Numbered from the stretch's first letter, positions 1 to 5,279 are shown. The stretch is 5,279 nucleotides of DNA from JBEKJU01 sp050011095 (GCA_050011095.1 JBEKJU010000268.1:1-5279); one strand, 5' to 3'. Made by a program: numbers and translations. The notes: a model not told the origin generated them from the letters alone.

Positions 1-356
1 GCCAGTTTGTACTCTCCAGCCGCATCCCTCAGCACCCAGAAGATCAGGCCGCCAGTGGCAAGCGTTGCCAGACCCGTCTGCAACGCCAATGTACGGAAAT
101 AGATGTACCGGGCAGTTCCCCTGTCGCCCATGCCGAGGAACTCAGCCATGTATTTCCGCGTCGTCGCGGAAATGCCGAGTCCGCCAAGATTGCAGACCAC
201 AGACGCGATCCACGAAACGTAGATGATGTAGCCCATCTTCGTCGGGCCGAGGGTTCGAGCAATCGCAATCGACGTAACTATGGTGAGAACAGAGCCGACC
301 GCGTTTTCGAGGCCATACCATCCGGTGTTCTTGGCTATGGTCGTGGTGTTGGACAT
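1..356 (-). CDS. Wzx/MOP-type polysaccharide flippase, N-terminal part (cut by window edge)
   Basis: The frame starts at ATG 356-354 and stays open to base 1, giving 118 codons of a longer protein. It encodes a hydrophobic, membrane-spanning N terminus. Residues 8-17 (AKNTGWYGLE) lead into a first helix at about 18-33. The motif ARTLGPTKMGYI (33-44) is typical of oligosaccharide flippases of the MOP superfamily, which usually show R-x-LG-x-x-x-x-G-x-Y between helices 1 and 2. A second helix (about 43-57) is followed by GLGISATTRKY (59-69), the usual loop before a polar segment, and a third helix begins near 90. Proteins of this kind flip undecaprenyl-linked sugar units to the periplasmic face for exopolysaccharide or O-antigen assembly. 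The start is 100 bases beyond the stop of the TPR gene, with no convincing terminator or promoter between, so it is probably co-transcribed. The ribosome site is weak (an AAGGCAGAG stretch about 11 bases upstream). The family call is good; the substrate is unknown. Confidence 0.85.
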   Translation of the reverse strand, partial: MSNTTTIAKNTGWYGLENAVGSVLTIVTSIAIARTLGPTKMGYIIYVSWIASVVCNLGGLGISATTRKYMAEFLGMGDRGTARYIYFRTLALQTGLATLATGGLIFWVLRDAAGEYKL

Positions 357-456
357 ATTGGATTCATCTCTGCCTTAGGAAATCTCTTGGAATTGTTATC
401 GATACTGCCAGGGTCCAGTTCACTGCGGGCGGCAATCAAGAAGCCCCTGATAGTTG

Positions 457-2736
457 CTAACCTAGTTTTTGCAGCGCTGCCTTGGCGTCCTTTCCTGTCG
501 GCGAATCGGGCGCCAGCGAAACGGCTCTCTTCAAGTGGATTTCCGCGTTGCTTTTGTCTTGAAGTTTGCCGTACACCATTCCTAGGTGGTACTGCATCGA
601 AGCGTTGTTCGGTTCTGTTTTGAGCGCGTCTTCCAATAGGTCGCGGGCAAACGCGTAGGTGCCTTTGTAGTAGTAGGCCCAAGCCAGTGTGTCCGCTGTG
701 TTGGGTGAGTTAGGCATGGCCTGTCGCGCCGTTTGCGCGAGAGTCAAGGCTACATCCACGTTCTCGCCGTTCAACAGCATCCGATAGGCAAGATTGTTAG
801 AAGCGATGGGCTGTTGCGGCTGGATTTGCAGAGATTTCTTGTAGTAGGCCTCGGCCTTCACCAGATCTCCACGCGACTCCTCGAGGGTGCCGAGAATTGC
901 AAGGGCGCCGGCATCGTTGGGATGCGTATTCAACCACTGCGCCCAGGCGTTGACAGCATTGGCTGTCTGTCCTCGCTGAACCTGAATCTGCGCGAACAGC
1001 ATCACCGCCTCGCCGTCGCCGGGGTTTAGCTCGATGGCTTTCTGTGCCGTGGTTGCCGCCTGGTCGAACTTCTTATCTTGAATCTGCAACTGCGCCAAGA
1101 GATCAAGGAAACTGCTATTCTTTGGACTTTTGTCTATTTGCGCATTCAAGCGGGCCAGGGCCTTGTCCGGTTGTTTCTGGTAAAGATCGAAACCGACCAG
1201 CAGCCGCAGGGCTTCTACGGCGTTTGGGTCGAACTGCAGCGCCTGCTCCAGCAGAGAGACACCCTCAGGGAATCGTTTCTGCGCAAACCGGAGTTTGCCC
1301 AGCAGGAGATATGCCTGTGGGCTTTGCGGAGCGGCATTCATTGCGGCCTTCAGATCGGCCTCGGCCTTGTCCGGTGCGTTATGACTGATCTCAACCATGG
1401 CACGCCAAACATAGCCGCCTGGGAAGCGCGGCATCGCAGCGATCGTCTTGTCGGCCACGTCGGCCAGCAGAGTCATGTCGCCGCGCTGGCTAGCGATTCG
1501 CGCCAATTCTTCCTGCGCACCCAGTTCAGACGGATTCAGCGACACCGCCTGGCGAAAGCTCTTTTCGGCCAAGGCGCTATCGCCCTTAGCCAGGGCGGCC
1601 CTGCCGAGCCAGTACTGCATGAAGGCGTCTTTAGGAAAGTTCTTGGTCCCGTCCTGTAACGCACTTACCGCATCACTCGCCTTGCCGTCATTTAGCAAGA
1701 CAATTCCGTTCAATGCCTCAGCTTCAGAATCCTTGGGATTGTCTTTGATCAACCCGGCCACCACGGTTCGCGCGGTCGCATAGTCTTTGACCTCAAGCAG
1801 AAGCCTTATATACCCCTTCCGGAGAGAAGCATCCTTGGGGTTCTTTGCGACAAGGCTTGAAAACTCAGCCTTGGCCTTGTCCATCTGTCCGGACCCAATG
1901 TAGTAGTCCGCCAAGATTCGCACTCCATGGGGATTTTCGGCGAGGTCATGCGACGCCTGACGGAGCACTTCCTCGGCTCTCGCACGATCTCCCTCCTTGA
2001 GAATGATCTCGGCGACACTTGCCCTGGCGGAGAGGCTCTTGGGATCGGTGGCGACCGCGGCCCATCCGGTTTTTTCGGCCTCCTGCCAGCGGCTGCTCTT
2101 GGCATAGAATGACGTGAGCAGGAGCCTGGCGTTCACCGATTTCGGATCGAGAGCAATTGACTTTTTCAGCTCATCTTCGACAGACGAACTCTTGGTTGGA
2201 TCACCCGCTTGAAGGAGTGCAATATCCTCGTGAAATGTTGACCGGTTCGGGTCGAGTTCAAGAGCGCGTTGAATCTCGGTCAGAGCCTGATCCTTCTGGC
2301 CCCGCCTCATCGCTATGGCGGACAGCATCGCGTGAACGTCCGGATTGTTCGGTTGCGCAGCCATCACGGCATCCGCCTGCTTCTGCGCGTCGTCGGTCTT
2401 GCCACCGGCAAGCAACAGGTTGCCCAGGTCGATCCGGGCCTTGTAATTAGTGGGCTGCAAGTCCACAGTGCGAGCGAGTTCGTTATATGCGGGGCCAAAT
2501 TGACCCAGATGCACGTACGCCTGGGCCAACTCATAATGAGCGTCGGGAAAGCTCTTATCGATCTTCACGGCGTTTGAAAACTGAATAGCAGCTTCGCGGT
2601 ACTTGCCCTCGGCGATGTAGCGCTTTCCGCTCTCGAGATACTTCTGCTTCCGCACGTTTGGATCGCCATGACACCCGGCCAGAAGAACGGCCACGATAGA
2701 GATCATGGCCACGCAAAAAGCTCCTTGCCGATTCAT
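457..2736 (-). CDS. TPR-repeat lipoprotein of the exosortase/PEP-CTERM system (PrsT-like)
   Basis: This 759-residue protein has a lipoprotein signal peptide: a short basic start (MNRQ), a hydrophobic stretch (residues 7-20) and the lipobox LLAGC with the lipidated Cys at 22. The rest is about twenty tetratricopeptide repeats of 34 residues, for example GKYREAAIQFSNAVKID (44-60). Repeats continue to the C terminus, where TADTLAWAYYYKG and MQYHLGMVYGKL lie in the last units. The opening (YLESGKRYIAEGKYREAAIQF) and the closing repeats resemble the PEP-CTERM-system TPR lipoprotein family (TIGR02917), which is known to co-occur with exosortases and a sigma-54-type kinase/regulator pair. TPR arrays bind proteins, so it is probably an envelope scaffold for secretion or polysaccharide assembly; the partner is unknown. 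I chose ATG 2736 because it gives the signal peptide directly and has GGAG upstream. The frame is open for 49 more codons upstream, but those residues are polar and would bury the signal. It lies 147 bases after epsI. Confidence 0.88.
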   Translation of the reverse strand: MNRQGAFCVAMISIVAVLLAGCHGDPNVRKQKYLESGKRYIAEGKYREAAIQFSNAVKIDKSFPDAHYELAQAYVHLGQFGPAYNELARTVDLQPTNYKARIDLGNLLLAGGKTDDAQKQADAVMAAQPNNPDVHAMLSAIAMRRGQKDQALTEIQRALELDPNRSTFHEDIALLQAGDPTKSSSVEDELKKSIALDPKSVNARLLLTSFYAKSSRWQEAEKTGWAAVATDPKSLSARASVAEIILKEGDRARAEEVLRQASHDLAENPHGVRILADYYIGSGQMDKAKAEFSSLVAKNPKDASLRKGYIRLLLEVKDYATARTVVAGLIKDNPKDSEAEALNGIVLLNDGKASDAVSALQDGTKNFPKDAFMQYWLGRAALAKGDSALAEKSFRQAVSLNPSELGAQEELARIASQRGDMTLLADVADKTIAAMPRFPGGYVWRAMVEISHNAPDKAEADLKAAMNAAPQSPQAYLLLGKLRFAQKRFPEGVSLLEQALQFDPNAVEALRLLVGFDLYQKQPDKALARLNAQIDKSPKNSSFLDLLAQLQIQDKKFDQAATTAQKAIELNPGDGEAVMLFAQIQVQRGQTANAVNAWAQWLNTHPNDAGALAILGTLEESRGDLVKAEAYYKKSLQIQPQQPIASNNLAYRMLLNGENVDVALTLAQTARQAMPNSPNTADTLAWAYYYKGTYAFARDLLEDALKTEPNNASMQYHLGMVYGKLQDKSNAEIHLKRAVSLAPDSPTGKDAKAALQKLG

Positions 2737-2740
2737 CCAA

Positions 2741-2744
2741 CTCC
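2741..2744 (-). promoter_or_regulatory. Ribosome binding site deciding the TPR lipoprotein start
   Basis: On the minus strand, GTGGAG precedes the ATG at 2736, with GGAG four bases from the start codon. The spacing is slightly short but usable. It supports the internal ATG that begins the lipoprotein signal peptide over the earlier in-frame ATG at 2883. Confidence 0.6.
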
Positions 2745-2746
2745 AC

Positions 2747-2758
2747 TTTCGATCGAAA
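2747..2758. repeat. Perfect 12-base palindrome TTTCGATCGAAA ahead of the TPR gene
   Basis: TTTCGATCGAAA reads identically on both strands and ends two bases upstream of the GTGGAG ribosome-site stretch of the TPR lipoprotein gene, within the 147-base gap after epsI. It could be an operator, a small mRNA hairpin affecting translation of the lipoprotein, or chance. No terminator-like T run follows it. Confidence 0.45.
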
Positions 2759-2883
2759 ATCAATTGGACTGTTTCTTTGAATGATGCTCTCACTATCTTC
2801 CATCCTTGCTGGTTGCCATTCGCACACCACAACCCAAGTTCTTCGCCCAAAGCACGCCGCCTCTTCCTTCCCCCTTGTGCCAC

Positions 2884-3525
2884 CTAATCCGGGATAAAGC
2901 GAGGCAGCATGGGCGCAAGCTGCGCAGTAAATGCCTCGGCCCGAACTTTTGCCGCCGATGTGCCTTCCCTGGAATCAATTGGAGTGATCACCCGAACCAG
3001 AGCGCCATCGGTTCGATTGAGGCGCATGGCGTCTGTGACCAAATAGACCTTGGCAGCAAATTCATTGGCGACACTGCGTCCATGCGCCTGATACCAATAA
3101 ATGACGAACTGCCTTATCTCTCCGTTGCCGATGATGTATTCACCTACATCGTGCGGCTTGCCATTTGCGTCGGTCAGCTCGACGTATTGCGACGACTCAA
3201 AAGCCCAGCCGGCTCCGGGCAGGCAATGCTTTGGCGAATGAATCGTGACGCCTGTTCTTTGGGTTGGGAAATAGCCAATGAAGAGGCTGATCGGAATCGA
3301 ATGCCCATCATGGACATAAACTCGCGACAGAAAGTCTCCAGCCCCAAGAACGTCGAGCGCCTCCTGGTCGATCGGCACATCGCTTCCAGTCCAGCCTGCG
3401 ATCATCCGGGGGACCTGCGATAAGGGCTCGCTGACGGGAATTACATCCGTGTCGCCGCGAGCATGCAATAGCAGCATCGTTCCAGCAAGGAGCAGGGCGA
3501 CCGTCCAGAATCGAGGGCTCCTCAC
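2884..3525 (-). CDS. epsI: EpsI family exosortase-associated protein
   Basis: This 213-residue protein matches the exosortase-associated EpsI family (DUF3485/TIGR02914) in length and motifs. An N-terminal hydrophobic helix (about residues 6-20) anchors it in the inner membrane, with the remainder facing the periplasm. MIAGWTGSDVPI (41-52) is the usual 'GW' opening of the domain. The hallmark HSPKHCLPGAGW lies at 96-107, with Cys101 and His96 as the conserved polar residues. The family is encoded beside, or fused to, exosortases in exopolysaccharide loci; its biochemical role is not settled. The start is GTG 3525-3523, overlapping the exosortase TGA stop in a GTGA junction, with a strong AGAGGAGG five bases upstream. 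Reading from the upstream ATG at 3666 would add 47 residues that lie inside the exosortase gene and carry no membrane signal. The overlap implies translational coupling to the exosortase. Confidence 0.92.
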   Translation of the reverse strand: MRSPRFWTVALLLAGTMLLLHARGDTDVIPVSEPLSQVPRMIAGWTGSDVPIDQEALDVLGAGDFLSRVYVHDGHSIPISLFIGYFPTQRTGVTIHSPKHCLPGAGWAFESSQYVELTDANGKPHDVGEYIIGNGEIRQFVIYWYQAHGRSVANEFAAKVYLVTDAMRLNRTDGALVRVITPIDSREGTSAAKVRAEAFTAQLAPMLPRFIPD

Positions 3526-4409
3526 CGCAGCCTCCTCTTGGTCGGAAACAAGCCCATTGTTCGGTGCACGATAAAAAGGCAACCGAGGGACACTAGAAAC
3601 ATGACCCAGCCGGAGAACTCGTGAAAGAAACCCAAAGCTTTCTCCGGATCCCAGTACTGAACGCACAATCCCGTGCCAAGAATGCGCACAGCGTTTGCGG
3701 CGATCGCAATTGGAATGCTGGCCAGCGCGAGAACCGTCCGTCGAAGAGCGGACCTTTCGAGAAAGTATCCGTAAAAGATCGAGAACGTCAACAGGCTCAT
3801 CAGTGAGCGGATACCGCTGCAGGCTTCCGCCACCTCTAATTTCATTGCGGGGAGCTCGATAACGTTACCTTCCCTTAGAACCGGAACACCGAACAAAGGA
3901 AGCAACGCGCTGGCAAGCTTTGCAGCCAGGGTCTGAAGCGGAAGCGTTATCTCATTGAAAATTATGGCGGGAATTGGAATCGCCAAAAGCAGCACCAGCA
4001 AAGCGAATCGCAGCTCCTTGAGGAGATGCCAGCCTCCAAAACTAAGAACAAGCCCGGTCAATAGGATGACAAGCGAGACTCGCGACAGGAATAACTCGGC
4101 GCCGTAGACGCCGAGCAGCAGAACGACCAATCCCAGAATGACCACCACAATACCGCTCCATGTCGGAGCGATTTTCGTAGCCAGCAGGGTCTTCCTCTTC
4201 ACCCACACCATGTAAGCCGCAAAAACAGGCACCAGGAAGCCGTGAGAGAAGTCGGGTATCTGCCACCAGTCAGCCACGAGTTTTGCCAGCACGTGGTAGT
4301 AAACCGCCGCTACCAACACCCCGATAATTAAGGAGGCCCATGCGAAATCGGCGCGTTGAAAGGACCAGGTCCTCTTGGGAATCGCCGCAATTTGCACGTC
4401 TTGGCTCAT
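3522..4409 (-). CDS. xrt: Exosortase (EpsH/Xrt family transpeptidase-like membrane protease)
   Basis: This 295-residue multi-pass inner-membrane protein has about eight hydrophobic segments between residues 25 and 285. The family's catalytic triad is visible: Cys197 in EACSGIRSL (195-203), Arg242 in ANAVRILG (238-245) and His263 in FFHEFSGW (261-268). The early motif DFSHGFLVP (53-61) is also characteristic. Exosortases recognise a C-terminal tripartite tag (PEP-CTERM or a variant), cleave it and sort the protein to the envelope or exterior, usually in bacteria that make exopolysaccharide. I chose ATG 4409; the longer frame up to 4598 adds 63 polar residues that cross the promoter region. Its ribosome site (GCAGAGAAT) is weak. 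It is the first gene of the leftward group and overlaps epsI by four bases. The standalone EpsI and TPR lipoprotein suggest the XrtA type, but I cannot fix the subtype, and no tagged substrate is in the window. Confidence 0.93.
   Translation of the reverse strand: MSQDVQIAAIPKRTWSFQRADFAWASLIIGVLVAAVYYHVLAKLVADWWQIPDFSHGFLVPVFAAYMVWVKRKTLLATKIAPTWSGIVVVILGLVVLLLGVYGAELFLSRVSLVILLTGLVLSFGGWHLLKELRFALLVLLLAIPIPAIIFNEITLPLQTLAAKLASALLPLFGVPVLREGNVIELPAMKLEVAEACSGIRSLMSLLTFSIFYGYFLERSALRRTVLALASIPIAIAANAVRILGTGLCVQYWDPEKALGFFHEFSGWVMFLVSLGCLFIVHRTMGLFPTKRRLR
3531..3538 (-). promoter_or_regulatory. Strong Shine-Dalgarno site fixing the GTG start of epsI
   Basis: On the minus strand AGAGGAGG is followed by five bases (CTGCG) and then GTG at 3525. 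It lies inside the last codons of the exosortase gene. This is the strongest ribosome site in the window and decides the GTG start over upstream ATG choices. Confidence 0.85.
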
Positions 4410-4457
4410 ATTCTCTGCAATGGAACGGGTGGTATTTCGATCTGTCAAGCATTCCCT

Positions 4458-4473
4458 TGCAATCGGAATGCCG
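4458..4473 (-). promoter_or_regulatory. Sigma-54 (-24/-12) promoter candidate for the exosortase operon
   Basis: The minus strand reads CGGCATTCCGATTGCA. Compared with the sigma-54 consensus TGGCACG-N4-TTGCW, 9 of 12 defined positions match, including the invariant GG and GC with exactly ten bases between. Transcription would begin near 4447, leaving a leader of about 38 bases before the ATG at 4409. Sigma-54 control of exosortase/PEP-CTERM genes is known in other bacteria. Confidence 0.5.
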
Positions 4474-4534
4474 AAAGCTGGATGGCTCGATCCATGGGGA
4501 TTTCTCCTGATTTGTCTAACACCGGGAACGGGTC

Positions 4535-4619
4535 TTTCCCTGCGAGTGGGAAAACACTTTCCACTATTCAAGGAAATCAATGCCACAATTCTTTCCACAA
4601 AGCAGGAAAAGCTTTTCCT
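4535..4619. promoter_or_regulatory. Cluster of TTTCC...GGAAA dyads, candidate enhancer shared by two promoters
   Basis: Successive inverted repeats are visible: TTTCCC-N7-GGGAAA (4535-4553), TTTCC-N9-GGAAA (4558-4576), TTTCC-N8-GGAAA (4592-4609) and a final perfect palindrome (4604-4619). CTTTCCAC recurs directly at 4557-4564 and 4591-4598, 34 bases apart. The cluster would lie about 90-170 bases upstream of the leftward transcription start and about 110-200 bases upstream of the rightward one, the usual range for enhancer-binding proteins acting on sigma-54 promoters. The binding protein is unknown. The half-site is short and A/T-rich, so some hits may be chance. Confidence 0.5.
4604..4619. 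repeat. Perfect 16-base palindrome AGGAAAAGCTTTTCCT
   Basis: AGGAAAAGCTTTTCCT is identical on both strands. It is the right end of the TTTCC/GGAAA cluster and the most symmetric element of the intergenic region, so it is the best single candidate for a dimeric regulator's operator. A T-rich stretch follows it, but it lies far from any gene end and is not placed as a terminator. Confidence 0.6.
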
Positions 4620-4700
4620 TTTATTCGACTACTGCATTACCTGAAAGTGTGTCCAGGCGCGGATATCCCGCGTGGAAGGCCCATTCCCAGTCGTGCACTC

Positions 4701-4713
4701 GGGTTTGGAACCC
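4701..4713. repeat. Inverted repeat GGGTT-TGG-AACCC over the -24 element
   Basis: GGGTT and AACCC form a perfect five-base dyad around TGG, and the GG of the plus-strand -24 element sits in its centre. A protein bound here would block the promoter, but the repeat is short and may be incidental. Confidence 0.3.
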
Positions 4714-4721
4714 GCCTTGCT
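4706..4721 (+). promoter_or_regulatory. Sigma-54 (-24/-12) promoter candidate for the AAA+ regulator gene
   Basis: TGGAACCCGCCTTGCT matches 10 of 12 defined positions of the sigma-54 consensus TGGCACG-N4-TTGCW, with GG and GC ten bases apart and a perfect TTGCT -12 box. The start of transcription would be near 4732, about 19 bases before the ATG at 4751. Confidence 0.6.
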
Positions 4722-4750
4722 AAGGCAGGAGTGTAAGCCGAAGACCCTCC

Positions 4751-5279
4751 ATGGCAAGCAATGCACCCATACAGAGCGTGAAACGGCAGGCGAAGCCGTT
4801 TTTTCCAATCGAGGCGCAGATTCAGCGCGCTATCGCTCGCATTGCGGAGAGCGACTGCCCAATTCTGATTGTGGGTGAGCATGGAGTAGGGAAGCGCTCA
4901 ATAGCTGCACAAATCCACTCGCAATCGCATCGGTCTCGCAGCACGTTTACTGAGATTCACAGCGCCAATGCTGACGTTGAGGCAATTCAGTCTGTTCTTT
5001 CGACCAACGGAACAATCTATCTGGCGGAGATCGGCGACCTGAGTCTTCACTTGCAGGAGCTGATTATCAACGCCTACTTCCGCTCCGAGCAGGCGCAACG
5101 GAGTCGCCTTCTATGCGGCTCAAGCCGCGAACTCGTTGACGAGGTCAAGACCTGGCGAGTGAGAGAGGACTTCTACTATCTTGTCTCGTCCGTTACGCTC
5201 CGGATTCCACCTCTACGCTGCAGGAAGTCGGAAATTCTCTCCATCGCCGATGATCTTCTGGCACAGTATGCCAAGCAGT
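4751..5279 (+). CDS. Sigma-54-activator-like AAA+ protein lacking the GAFTGA loop (partial, runs off right edge)
   Basis: 176 codons are present. From about residue 17 the sequence follows the AAA+ domain of bacterial enhancer-binding proteins: IARIAESDCPILIVGEHGVGKRSIAAQIH, with Walker A GEHGVGK (42-48). The Walker B region, TIYLAEIGDLSL (88-99), is followed by HLQELI, by a sensor I-like RLLCGSSREL (119-128) and by VREDFYYLVSSVTLRIPPLR (137-156), equivalent to the family's FREDLYYRL...PPLR. No receiver or other sensory domain precedes it. Only about 40 residues separate the Walker motifs instead of about 65, and the GAFTGA loop that contacts sigma-54 is missing. Walker B has Ala92 where Asp is usual, though Glu93 remains. 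It may therefore not activate sigma-54 itself. Related proteins without GAFTGA (TyrR, Rhodobacter capsulatus NtrC) work with sigma-70 or repress. ATG 4751 is the first start after an in-frame TAA at 4721; the ribosome site (GAAGA) is weak. Any C-terminal DNA-binding domain lies beyond the window. Confidence 0.8.
   Translation, partial: MASNAPIQSVKRQAKPFFPIEAQIQRAIARIAESDCPILIVGEHGVGKRSIAAQIHSQSHRSRSTFTEIHSANADVEAIQSVLSTNGTIYLAEIGDLSLHLQELIINAYFRSEQAQRSRLLCGSSRELVDEVKTWRVREDFYYLVSSVTLRIPPLRCRKSEILSIADDLLAQYAKQ

Larger units (their letters stand above)
4410..4750. other. Divergent intergenic control region between exosortase operon and AAA+ gene
   Basis: These 341 bases hold no supportable gene; the frames that cross them are polar, low-complexity readings with no family features. 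From left to right they hold a leader of about 38 bases for the exosortase operon, a minus-strand -24/-12 promoter candidate (4458-4473), and a cluster of TTTCC/GGAAA dyads (4535-4619). These are followed by a CGCGG-ATATC-CCGCG inverted repeat (4658-4672) and a plus-strand -24/-12 promoter candidate (4706-4721). The centre is visibly richer in A/T than the flanking genes. Confidence 0.75.

Noticed and set aside
357..456. Terminator or promoter between the TPR gene and the flippase gene
   Set aside because: I found no stable hairpin with a T run and no well-spaced -35/-10 or -24/-12 pair in these 100 bases.
1078..1659. 193-residue open frame on the plus strand opposite the TPR gene
   Set aside because: It is the complement of a gene with clear TPR repeats, shows no family features and has an ordinary antisense composition.
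2806..3423. 205-residue open frame on the plus strand opposite epsI
   Set aside because: The opposite strand carries the unmistakable EpsI motif HSPKHCLPGAGW, so this is a shadow.
3526..3666. Longer EpsI start at ATG 3666
   Set aside because: It would read deep inside the exosortase gene in another frame, and the strong AGAGGAGG before GTG 3525 gives the expected family length.
4465..4478. Additional plus-strand GG-N10-GC match
   Set aside because: The surrounding bases fit poorly (-12 box AAGCT instead of TTGCT) and it is overshadowed by the much better match at 4706-4721.
4530..4543. Another plus-strand GG-N10-GC match
   Set aside because: Most other consensus positions fail, and it lies within the dyad cluster.
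4410..4598. Longer exosortase start at 4598
   Set aside because: The 63 extra residues are polar and unlike any exosortase N terminus, and they would be encoded across the promoter candidate and dyad cluster.
4557..4600. CTTTCCACTA and CTTTCCACAA as DnaA boxes
   Set aside because: Both differ from TTATNCACA at two or more positions, including the essential second and third bases, and there is no other origin context.
4658..4672. CGCGG-ATATC-CCGCG inverted repeat as a terminator
   Set aside because: No gene ends here in either direction and no T run follows; left as an incidental dyad.

Overview
The window is part of an exopolysaccharide / exosortase (PEP-CTERM-type protein sorting) locus from a Gram-negative bacterium. 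The lipoprotein signal peptide and the presence of an exosortase, which is a family of diderm bacteria, show this. The moderately GC-rich composition and the pairing of a separate EpsI with a long TPR lipoprotein fit Acidobacteriota best, but a proteobacterium or another exosortase-bearing phylum cannot be excluded from the sequence alone.

Layout. Four genes run leftward on the minus strand, apparently as one transcription unit: exosortase (3522-4409), EpsI (2884-3525, start overlapping the exosortase stop by 4 bases), a TPR-repeat lipoprotein resembling the PEP-CTERM-system TPR lipoprotein family (457-2736), and the first 118 codons of a Wzx/MOP-type polysaccharide flippase (1-356, cut by the window edge). 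A fifth gene (4751 to the right edge, plus strand) diverges from them. It encodes a protein related to the AAA+ domain of sigma-54 activators, but it lacks the sigma-54-contacting GAFTGA loop and has an altered Walker B motif.

The 341-base divergent intergenic region (4410-4750) is the most interesting part. It holds a -24/-12 (sigma-54 type) promoter candidate facing each way: 4458-4473 toward the exosortase operon and 4706-4721 toward the AAA+ gene. Between them, 4535-4619 is a cluster of TTTCC...GGAAA dyads ending in a perfect 16-base palindrome. The cluster sits at the distance from each promoter expected of an enhancer. This suggests that a bacterial enhancer-binding protein controls both sides, as is known for PEP-CTERM/exosortase systems (PrsK/PrsR with an RpoN sigma factor).

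How the parts work together (inference from family knowledge). The exosortase cleaves and sorts C-terminally tagged proteins at the inner membrane. EpsI is its common partner of unresolved biochemical role. The TPR lipoprotein probably scaffolds interactions in the periplasm. The flippase moves lipid-linked polysaccharide units across the membrane. The divergent AAA+ protein is a candidate regulator. No PEP-CTERM substrate is encoded in the window.
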